DNA of 11,484 bases from Bacteroidia bacterium (lineage in GTDB: Bacteria > Bacteroidota > Bacteroidia > Bacteroidales > P3). The notes beneath the pieces are model-generated. The model saw only the letters and a list, made by a program, of their open reading frames with translations, had not been told where the DNA came from and ran no database searches. Positions 5,438-11,484 of the stretch are shown here, in pieces. The DNA lies in contig BNXT01000024.1 in NCBI GenBank assembly GCA_025999775.1, positions 1-11,484 on the forward strand. Reading direction: 5' to 3'. Positions within the stretch are counted from its first letter, which is position 1; each line of letters starts with the position of its first letter. A program made the position numbers and the translations under genes.

Positions 5438-7577
5438 CGTGGTGATACTATGTTGTATTGGTTGGAAGACAGCATTATCTCAAACACAGGACACAACCTT
5501 ACAACGCCGATTGGAAGGCACTGTCGTATCCGGTCAACGCGACGCCCCCGTACGAATAGACGCTACTAATACCAAAATATTACCAACTATCTCTGCAAAC
5601 ATCGAAGACCTTATCAAAACGCTTCCCGGCGTACATTCTAATACGGAATTGTCTTCGCAATACTCGGTGAGAGGCGGCAATTACGATGAAAACCTGATCT
5701 ACGTGAACGACATAGAGATCTTTCGACCGTTCTTGATTCGATCCGGCGAACAAGAAGGTCTGAGCTTTATTAACCCCGACCTTGTTTCCTCACTCAAATT
5801 CTCTGCCGGCGGCTTTGAGGCTAAGTATGGCGATAAAATGTCATCGGTATTGGATATTCGCTACAAACATCCTACTAAATTTGGCGCCAGCGCAACTTTA
5901 GACCTGTTGGGCGCATCGGCAAGTGTAGAAGCGATAAGTCCGGATAAAAAACTGAGCTTACTATTTTCGGTACGCCAAAAATCAAACCAATACCTAATGT
6001 CTTCCATGCAAGTGAAAGGCGATTACAAGTCCTCGTTCACCGATATACAAACGTTGATAGCTTACACTATTGACAACCGTTGGAGTGTCGATTTCTTGGG
6101 CAATTATGCCATCAATAAATATCAACTTGCTCCAACTTCTCGTTACACAAAATTCGGGACATTAGGCAATCCTATCAATCTATACATTCACTATGAAGGC
6201 GCTGAAGTGGACAACTATAACACCAAGTTTGCCGCTTCGTCCGTGTCGTTTCGCCCTTCAAGCAAACAACAACATAAATTAACCCTCAGCGTGTTTCAGT
6301 CCGTGGAATCGGAGACTTACGACATCTTGGGCGCTTACTGGTTAAGTCAGACTGATAACGAGATGGGCAAAGACCCATTTGGTAACCCTGTGGAATTGAT
6401 GGGGGTCGGATCGTTCATCGATCATGCCCGCAATGTTTTGGACGCGATTGTTTACAATGTCAACTACCAAACACAAATTGAAACTGACCGTTGCTATTGG
6501 ATTCTGGGCATGAAGTACCAGCATGAGGATATTGTGGATGGCATAGATGAATGGAAATTGGTTGATTCGGTAGGGTATAATAGCCCTAATGCTCAGGATC
6601 TTCCGGGCGAACATAATACCCCTTCGGTACCGGTACTGCAAAACACTTACCGTTCCAATAACCACGTCATCTCTGACCGGTTTATGACTTTTGCCCAAAA
6701 TACCATTACGATAAATGCTCGTCTGCGTACTATTTTGGGTGCGCGTATGGTCTATTGGGATTATAATAACGAATGGCTGTGCAGCCCGCGAGCATCGTTG
6801 ATTTATACGCCACAACAACGTTTGTCGTTACGTTTTGCGACAGGGTTGTACTACCAGCCGCCGTTTTATCGGGAATTACGTAATTTGCAAGGACAGTTAA
6901 ACCCACACATTAAAGCCCAGCGTTCCATCCATTTTGTGGGCGCATTGGATTATTTTATGACTTTATGGAATCGTCCCTTCAAAGTGGTTACGGAAGTTTA
7001 TTACAAAGACTTATCCAACTTGATACCCTACGAAATTGATAATGTACGTATTCGTTATGCCGCTACCAACAATGCCAAAGGGTATGCTACGGGCTTGGAT
7101 GTTCGCATGAATGGCGAATTTGTGAAGGGTGTTGAATCGTGGTTTGGCTTCTCGTGGATGCAAACGCAGGAATCAATCAATGGTATGGCTTATGTCCCGC
7201 GCCCAACAGACCAACGCCTGAATTTTAACCTGTTTTTTCAAGATTATCTTACGAGTAATGAAAATATTCGTGCTCATATTAACATGATATTTGGTACCGG
7301 CGTACCAAATGGTACGACTTTGGCTTTTGAACGACCGGAATTATATGCCAATAGACTGCGGTTACCGGCTTATCGCCGCGTAGATATAGGATTCTCGTAC
7401 CAACCGCCGTTTGTTAAAAAATATAAGGCATGGATTAGTTTAGAGGTCTTTAATGTTTTTGATATTAACAATACTATTTCCTATATGTGGGTTACTGATG
7501 TTTATGGTGCACAGTATGCCGTTGCAAATTATTTAACGCCCCGTTTGTTCAACCTTAAACTCTCTGCGGAACTGTAA
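5415..7577 (+). CDS. TonB-dependent outer-membrane receptor
   Basis: A 720-residue outer-membrane transporter. It has a signal peptide (WKISVVILCCIGWKTALSQ), then a likely TonB box (LEGTVVSG, about residues 33-40). A plug domain follows (about 45-150), with ANIEDLIKTLPGV, SVRGGNYDENLIYVNDIEI, INPDLVSSLKFSAGGFEAKYGDKMSSVLDI. The rest is a beta-barrel ending SYMWVTDVYGAQ..NLKLSAEL. It lacks the N-terminal carboxypeptidase-regulatory domain that many Bacteroidetes receptors carry; that domain is encoded separately just upstream. ATG 5415 or ATG 5421 (Met3) could start translation; both lie inside the upstream gene, suggesting coupling. It has no SusC-length N-terminus and no SusD partner nearby, so glycan uptake is not indicated and the substrate (siderophore, cobalamin or other) cannot be read from the sequence. 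Confidence 0.93.
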   Translation: MRMTWKISVVILCCIGWKTALSQTQDTTLQRRLEGTVVSGQRDAPVRIDATNTKILPTISANIEDLIKTLPGVHSNTELSSQYSVRGGNYDENLIYVNDIEIFRPFLIRSGEQEGLSFINPDLVSSLKFSAGGFEAKYGDKMSSVLDIRYKHPTKFGASATLDLLGASASVEAISPDKKLSLLFSVRQKSNQYLMSSMQVKGDYKSSFTDIQTLIAYTIDNRWSVDFLGNYAINKYQLAPTSRYTKFGTLGNPINLYIHYEGAEVDNYNTKFAASSVSFRPSSKQQHKLTLSVFQSVESETYDILGAYWLSQTDNEMGKDPFGNPVELMGVGSFIDHARNVLDAIVYNVNYQTQIETDRCYWILGMKYQHEDIVDGIDEWKLVDSVGYNSPNAQDLPGEHNTPSVPVLQNTYRSNNHVISDRFMTFAQNTITINARLRTILGARMVYWDYNNEWLCSPRASLIYTPQQRLSLRFATGLYYQPPFYRELRNLQGQLNPHIKAQRSIHFVGALDYFMTLWNRPFKVVTEVYYKDLSNLIPYEIDNVRIRYAATNNAKGYATGLDVRMNGEFVKGVESWFGFSWMQTQESINGMAYVPRPTDQRLNFNLFFQDYLTSNENIRAHINMIFGTGVPNGTTLAFERPELYANRLRLPAYRRVDIGFSYQPPFVKKYKAWISLEVFNVFDINNTISYMWVTDVYGAQYAVANYLTPRLFNLKLSAEL

Positions 7578-7606
7578 ACACGCCTCCAAACTCAAACTAT
7601 GACCGC

Positions 7607-8554
7607 ATGACTACGCTGATAAACTCCCTCAAACCCCACATAGAAGCCGTTGACAAGCAGTTTGTCGCGTTATTTCAAAGCGCTAATCCGATAATGAACG
7701 AGGTCGCAACGCATCTCCTGAACGTTCGTGGCAAACAAATACGGATGTTAATGACCTTGTTGTCCGCAGAAGCCCTCGGTGGTATCACCGATGCCACACA
7801 CCGATCAGCGGCGTTGATTGAGGCGTTGCACTTATCTACGCTCTTACACGATGATGTCATTGACCACGCAACCATGCGCCGACACCAAACAACAGTGAAC
7901 GCCCGATGGGATAATGCAACGGCAATTCTGACCGGCGATTTTATCTACGCTCGCTGTTTGCAAACAGCTCTACAATACAAGGATTACAACGCAATGGAAC
8001 ACATTAGTAAGGCTGTAACCGAAATGAGCGACGGCGAACTGTTACAGAAGTATCACACTAAGGATTTTACAATGACAGAGGCTGTTTATATGGATATTAT
8101 CCGTAAAAAAACAGCGGCTTTATTTGCAGCAAGTTGTGTGTGTGGAGCAATCTCAGTGAACGCTACGATGCAGAGTCAACGCCAATTCTACAATGCCGGA
8201 TTGCAGTTGGGTATTGCTTTTCAAATCTACGACGACTTATTGGATATAATGCCCGAAGCACACACCGGTAAAATCAAAGATAATGACCTGCGTGAGCATA
8301 AGATGACCTTACCGTTCATTCATTTTGCACAACATGGTACGTCCCAACAACGACAGTTATTAGAGAAACTTATTCATGGCGATATATCTGCAACGGATAC
8401 CGACCGTGCCGCTCTCTTGCAAGCTGTTTTGTTGACCAGCGAAGGGTATGTACGCCAACGCATACAAAACCATATCGAACAAGCTAAAACTATTCTGATA
8501 AACTATCCCAAAGAGCGACTCTGTATGTTGTTTGAATTTTCTTGCCGCAGTTAA
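7607..8554 (+). CDS. Long-chain polyprenyl diphosphate synthase
   Basis: A 315-residue trans-isoprenyl diphosphate synthase, of normal length. Both aspartate-rich metal-binding motifs are intact: DDVID at 82-86 (followed by Arg91-Arg92) and DDLLD at 209-213, which is followed by the GK..D......TLP segment. The substrate-binding GK.IR motif is present as GKQIR (42-46). The fifth residue before the first motif is a small Ser77, which leaves room for long chains, so the product is probably the side chain of menaquinone (octaprenyl-type length); the exact length cannot be told. It catalyses stepwise addition of isopentenyl diphosphate at the cytoplasmic membrane face. It starts 29 bases after the receptor stop and is probably cotranscribed with it. 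An out-of-frame ATG lies 8 bases before the chosen start. Confidence 0.93.
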   Translation: MTTLINSLKPHIEAVDKQFVALFQSANPIMNEVATHLLNVRGKQIRMLMTLLSAEALGGITDATHRSAALIEALHLSTLLHDDVIDHATMRRHQTTVNARWDNATAILTGDFIYARCLQTALQYKDYNAMEHISKAVTEMSDGELLQKYHTKDFTMTEAVYMDIIRKKTAALFAASCVCGAISVNATMQSQRQFYNAGLQLGIAFQIYDDLLDIMPEAHTGKIKDNDLREHKMTLPFIHFAQHGTSQQRQLLEKLIHGDISATDTDRAALLQAVLLTSEGYVRQRIQNHIEQAKTILINYPKERLCMLFEFSCRS

Positions 8555-8566
8555 AATTACTGAATT

Positions 8567-8583
8567 AGGCATTTTCAATGCTT
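8567..8583 (+). terminator. Weak hairpin after the polyprenyl synthase gene
   Basis: GCATT (8569-8573) pairs with AATGC (8577-8581) around TTC. The stem extends by a G-U and an A-T pair, and the 3' side ends in TTT. It starts 13 bases after the stop codon. The stem is short and the T-run poor, so termination here is only a possibility. Confidence 0.3.
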
Positions 8584-8587
8584 TACA

Positions 8588-8647
8588 AATTCTACAGGCA
8601 CTGCCTACGGAATTGAAAAAGATTCTACAGGCACTGCCTGCACAATT
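8588..8647. repeat. Two tandem copies of a palindromic repeat, 33-base period
   Basis: The 18 bases ATTCTACAGGCACTGCCT occur at 8589-8606 and again at 8622-8639, exactly alike. Similarity continues beyond them (AATT then AAAA). Each copy is the left part of an imperfect 27-base palindrome centred on AGGCA-C-TGCCT (centres at 8601 and 8634). In the second copy the perfect core grows to CAGGCACTGCCTG. The placement after a gene and the palindromic design are those of a repetitive extragenic palindrome (REP-like) element. Confidence 0.75.
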
Positions 8648-8703
8648 CAAAACACCTATCTTTACTTAGTTGGACTCATACCAACATGCTATCAAATTGT
8701 TTT

Positions 8704-8985
8704 TTATGGTATCGATAAAATCCCGCAGAAACAGTACTTTACCAACCATAAACCAATGTATTTATGATACAGGAAAACCTCATTCATACCTAATTTCTTT
8801 AACAAAACAACCTCAGTAGTACATGAATTATCTCGCGTCTCTCCAAACCTAATTACCTCATTATCACCCAACCATTTGTAAAAATGAGGTTGTATATTAT
8901 TATTAAACGCAATATATCCTTTGCCCTCGAAAACGAAGCATTTATTTATAGGGTTGCGTTCGTCTTTTGTGTGTAAATCTTGTAA
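8704..8985 (-). pseudogene. Orphan open frame, likely gene remnant
   Basis: On the minus strand, the frame between a TAG (8986-8988) and a TAA (8704-8706) stays open for 93 codons. It reads like protein: KCFVFEGKGYIAFNNNIQPH, then FYKWLGDNEVIRFGETRDN, and further on KLGMNEVFLYHKYIGLWLV. It has no ATG, GTG or TTG near its 5' end; the first candidates (a TTG in KWLG, then an ATG) would give about 55 residues or fewer. The likeliest reading is the surviving 3' part of a longer gene cut by a rearrangement beside the tRNA. I do not recognise the family. A chance open frame cannot be excluded in AT-rich DNA of this length. Confidence 0.35.
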
Positions 8986-9009
8986 CTAATTGATTATCAA
9001 CGCGTTCTG

Positions 9010-9083
9010 TGGACCCGGAGGGACTTGAACCCCCGACCAATTGATTATGAGTCAACTGCTCTAACCGTCTGAGCTACGGGTCC
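9010..9083 (-). tRNA. tRNA with CAU anticodon (elongator Met, or Ile2)
   Basis: The 74 bases fold as a complete cloverleaf on the minus strand. The acceptor stem is GGACCCG/CGGGTCC, the D stem GCTC/GAGC with AGACGGTTA loop, the anticodon stem GTTGA/TCAAT around CTCATAA, and the T arm GGGGG-TTCAAGT-CCCTC with one G-U pair. The discriminator is A, and CCA is not encoded. Anticodon CAU means elongator Met or, if C34 is converted to lysidine, isoleucine reading AUA. It is not an initiator, since the first acceptor pair is a normal G-C. TTGGTC and TTCAAGTCC resemble the E. coli Ile2 tRNA, but this is not decisive in another phylum. Confidence 0.95.
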
Positions 9084-9131
9084 ATAACGACCAATCATAG
9101 TCATTATGAAAACAACTTACAAACAACAGTG

Positions 9132-9162
9132 CAAAGATACAAAAAAAATTACAAATCACAAA
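9132..9162 (-). promoter_or_regulatory. Bacteroidetes promoter for the tRNA (TTTG-N19-TATCTTTG)
   Basis: On the minus strand a TTTG (9162-9159) is followed after 19 bases by TATCTTTG (9139-9132), a full match to the Bacteroidetes -33/-7 consensus. Transcription would start near 9125, about 42 bases before the tRNA 5' end. It lies within 60 bases after the MATE gene stop, so the tRNA has its own promoter. Confidence 0.75.
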
Positions 9163-9191
9163 TCCTTTTTCCCTCAAAAAAATTGCTATAC

Positions 9192-10562
9192 CTATAGTTT
9201 CCCTTCTGTGAATATCTTTTTTTGATGCTGCATAACAATGAATGCTACAATTACTGATAATAAATCCGATACCGGCGACGATATCCAAATTCCTATCAAA
9301 TCAAAAAATATCGGAAAAGTGTACAAACACGGAAGATAAAATAGTACCTGTCGGGATAAACTCATAAAAATAGATAGCTGCGCTTTTCCTATGGATTGAA
9401 AAAAATTAGCTAAGACCACTTGAAATCCCACTAATGGAAACATCAAAAACATATAACGCAAGCCCACTTTAGTTTTTTCAATGAGTTCTAAATCAGAAGA
9501 AAACAGTTTCGTCAAAGCGCCGGGGATACACAGCGCCAGAATAAACCCTATGGCGTTGATGCTGATTGCTACTTTTATCGTTAACATTAAGGTTCGCTTC
9601 ATGCGTTCACGTTGTCCAGCTCCGTAATTATATCCCACAATAGGTTGCATCCCTTGACAAATGCCAATAATCGTCATGATAAAGACATTAACATAGCTGA
9701 TAACGATACCATAAGCGCCAATAGCCAAATCGCCACCATACCTGAATAATTGTTGATTAACGAAAACCACAATACCGGAAGCCACGAGATTCATCAAAAA
9801 CGGCGCCATGCCAATGGATACGATGTTGCTAATAATCGACCAGCGCAACCTAAATGCACGCGGTGTAAAACGTATTTCGCTATGAATATCAAAAAAATGC
9901 GACAATACAAAAAAGGAACTGATAAACATTGCAATTGCCGTTGCCGTGGCAGCTCCTTGAATGCCCATATCGAAACCAAAAATGAAGACAGGCGCCAATA
10001 TCGTATTGACCACAACGCCTAAGACAATAGCCGTCATCGATTTTTGCGGATAGCCTGTAGCCCGCATCACGCTTGCAAGCCCAAAAGCTATATTACTAAA
10101 AATACCAGCGGGAATCACAATGACCATAAACTCTTTTGCATATTGCAGCGTGTTCACACTCGCACCGAAGGCTCGCAGTAAATCATCCAAAAAGATAAGT
10201 CCTAACCCACTCAATATAACCCAGAAAAACAGCGTCAGTATAACGGCATTGCCCAAGATTGCCTCCGCTAAACGTCGTTTACGCATACCCAATACAATGG
10301 ATATACGCGAAGCTGCGCCAACCCCTACCAACGTACCAAAAGCTTGTAAAAACATCATGATAGGGAATGTGATAGCTAAACCTGCAATAGCGTAAGCGCT
10401 AATTCCCTGCCCTATAAAAATACGGTCGATGATGTTATACAAAGATACGGATAGCGTTCCAATAACCGCAGGAACGCTATATTTCAACAGTAATTTACCA
10501 ATCGGTTCGGTACCTAATTCTTTAATACTTGCCCTATTTTGTACCCTGAAAAGTCTTCTCAT
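9192..10562 (-). CDS. MATE family multidrug/metabolite exporter
   Basis: A 456-residue inner-membrane protein with about 12 hydrophobic segments in two homologous halves, the size and layout of MATE antiporters. Recognisable marks are the N-terminal IGKLLLKYSVPAVIGTL, YNIIDRIFIGQG (helix 1-2 region), ASRISIVLGM, VMRATGYPQKSM and, in the second half, GICQGMQPIVGYNYGAGQRERMKR. These fit the MepA-like branch, which exports cationic drugs by sodium or proton exchange. The real substrate is unknown. It starts 13 bases after the miaA stop and is probably cotranscribed with it. It ends just before the tRNA promoter. Confidence 0.93.
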   Translation of the reverse strand: MRRLFRVQNRASIKELGTEPIGKLLLKYSVPAVIGTLSVSLYNIIDRIFIGQGISAYAIAGLAITFPIMMFLQAFGTLVGVGAASRISIVLGMRKRRLAEAILGNAVILTLFFWVILSGLGLIFLDDLLRAFGASVNTLQYAKEFMVIVIPAGIFSNIAFGLASVMRATGYPQKSMTAIVLGVVVNTILAPVFIFGFDMGIQGAATATAIAMFISSFFVLSHFFDIHSEIRFTPRAFRLRWSIISNIVSIGMAPFLMNLVASGIVVFVNQQLFRYGGDLAIGAYGIVISYVNVFIMTIIGICQGMQPIVGYNYGAGQRERMKRTLMLTIKVAISINAIGFILALCIPGALTKLFSSDLELIEKTKVGLRYMFLMFPLVGFQVVLANFFQSIGKAQLSIFMSLSRQVLFYLPCLYTFPIFFDLIGIWISSPVSDLLSVIVAFIVMQHQKKIFTEGKL

Positions 10563-10575
10563 GTTTGTTATCTTT

Positions 10576-11427
10576 TTACACCGTAATCCATTTTATACTC
10601 ACACCTTGTCGTTCCATGCGCCGGAACCACGTCATCTGTCGCTTCGCAAATTGGCGTATGGCAATACCCAATTTTGTAGCCATCTCATCATAAGTTAATT
10701 GCATGAGCAGGTACTGTGTGATAAATTTGTACTCAAGTCCATAGTTTATCAAACGTTGTGGTTCAATTCCGCTACGGATCAGGGTTTCGACCTCTTCAAT
10801 GAGACCGTTTGTCAAACGTTCGTTTAGACGTTGTTCAATACAATGGCACAATTTCTCACGCTGCATCGTAAGACCAATCACCTGTGCGCTATGCCACTTC
10901 TGTTGTGCGGAGTAATGTTTACGATGGGCTTCTGCCTGCGCTATTTCTAAGGCTCGTATCGTCGTTGGTTTATCTACAAAATCCGTTGTATTATGTGTGG
11001 TTCGCAAAGCTTTCAGCCGTTCAATTAACACTGCATGCTCAAGCTGATTCATCGCTTCATGAAATGCCGCATCAATAGGCACTTCTACAAAATCGTAACC
11101 TTGCAGAATAGCTGACAGATAAAGTCCTGTTCCGCCACAAACTATGGGCTGTTTTCCACGATCTACAATATCCGTATAGACTTTGCCAAAATCTTGAACG
11201 TATTGATACACGCTGTAATTATCTCCGGGTTCGCAAATATCAATGAGATGATACGGTATAGACTGTCCTTGGTAGCAGTACAAATCCAAGTCTTTGCCGG
11301 TACCAATATTCATACGGCGAAATACTTGCCGAGAATCCGCGCTAATAATTTCTCCGTTGTTCTCGGCAGCAATTTGCACGGCATAGCGCGTCTTGCCGCA
11401 GGCAGTAGGTCCCAAAATAGTTATCAT
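10576..11427 (-). CDS. miaA: tRNA dimethylallyltransferase (MiaA)
   Basis: A 283-residue enzyme that transfers a dimethylallyl group to N6 of A37 in tRNAs reading UNN codons. The P-loop GPTACGKT is at residues 6-13. SADSRQVFRRMNIGTGK (29-45) holds the catalytic and substrate-binding region. CGGTGLYLSA follows near residue 100, and the C-terminal signature RQFAKRQMTWFRRM is intact. The protein is somewhat shorter than the usual 300-plus residues, mainly in the variable parts, and looks complete. The ATG at 11427 puts the P-loop at the expected distance from the N-terminus. The 57 bases upstream hold no clear promoter; TAACTTCG there is one base off the -7 consensus. Confidence 0.96.
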   Translation of the reverse strand: MITILGPTACGKTRYAVQIAAENNGEIISADSRQVFRRMNIGTGKDLDLYCYQGQSIPYHLIDICEPGDNYSVYQYVQDFGKVYTDIVDRGKQPIVCGGTGLYLSAILQGYDFVEVPIDAAFHEAMNQLEHAVLIERLKALRTTHNTTDFVDKPTTIRALEIAQAEAHRKHYSAQQKWHSAQVIGLTMQREKLCHCIEQRLNERLTNGLIEEVETLIRSGIEPQRLINYGLEYKFITQYLLMQLTYDEMATKLGIAIRQFAKRQMTWFRRMERQGVSIKWITV

Positions 11428-11484
11428 TCACATAGATATATTCTACGAAGTTACGATTTTTTTTGATATATACCTAATCTCAAA

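Larger units (their letters stand above)
8555..9009. other. Convergent intergenic region without an intact gene
   Basis: About 455 bases lie between the rightward synthase gene and the leftward tRNA. They contain a small hairpin after the synthase stop, two tandem palindromic repeats, an orphan open frame without a start codon, and a short copy of an anticodon-arm-like sequence next to the tRNA. The first three have their own entries here, and the last is described in the findings. No complete gene could be supported on either strand. Confidence 0.75.

Noticed and set aside
6342..6818. 158-codon minus-strand ORF inside the receptor gene
   Set aside because: It lies wholly within a clear TonB receptor reading frame, shows no domain, and is an antisense shadow of it.
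8588..8647. CRISPR array
   Set aside because: There are only two copies with about 15 bases between the exact parts, which is too short for spacers, and no cas gene is present.
8360..8650. 96-codon minus-strand ORF over the synthase 3' end, with a repeated GSACRI peptide
   Set aside because: The repeat reflects the palindromic DNA repeat, and most of the frame is antisense to the synthase gene.
8690..8712. ATACCA/TGGTAT as a terminator between the convergent operons
   Set aside because: The arms are 6 bases with a loop of more than 20 bases and no proper T-run, so the hairpin would be too weak.

Overview
The window comes from a Bacteroidetes-type bacterium, probably Bacteroidales-like. It carries TAnnTTTG promoter elements (one with a TTTG at a spacing of 19 bases, before the tRNA), a carboxypeptidase-regulatory-domain protein encoded next to a TonB-dependent receptor, mostly A-rich ribosome-binding regions and moderate AT richness. 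This assignment is inference; there is no rRNA or marker gene to fix the species.

Positions 1-4344 (minus strand) hold a tellurium-resistance/stress (ter) operon, transcribed right to left. It encodes a TerD-type protein, a GTG-started TerA-like TerD-domain protein, a small acidic TerB-like protein, a second TerD, a TerZ/TerX-like TerD-domain protein, a TerY von Willebrand A protein, a 63-residue basic protein, and a second TerY that runs off the left edge. Spacings are 5-38 bases, and the last pair overlaps as ATGA. In known ter systems, TerD-family proteins bind calcium and assemble near the membrane, and TerY proteins act with a PP2C phosphatase and a kinase. Those partners and TerC are not in the window and could lie to the left.

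Positions 4345-4705 are a divergent control region. It contains a TATCTTTG promoter element facing the ter operon, a TAAATTTG element facing right, two strong inverted repeats, and a pure (TG)15 tract inside the presumed ter leader. That tract is the most interesting non-coding feature: a dinucleotide tract is prone to change length, and here it sits between promoter and first gene.

Positions 4706-8554 (plus strand) hold three closely packed genes: a secreted carboxypeptidase-regulatory-domain protein with a non-ATG start, a TonB-dependent outer-membrane receptor overlapping it by 23 bases, and a long-chain polyprenyl diphosphate synthase.

Positions 8555-9009 hold no intact gene. They contain two tandem copies of a palindromic repeat and a 93-codon open frame without a start codon, which looks like a decayed gene fragment beside the tRNA.

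Positions 9010-11427 (minus strand) hold a tRNA with a CAU anticodon and its own promoter, a MATE-family exporter, and the tRNA-modifying enzyme MiaA upstream of it. The right-hand part is ordinary core genome. The ter operon and its control region are the accessory, more novel part.
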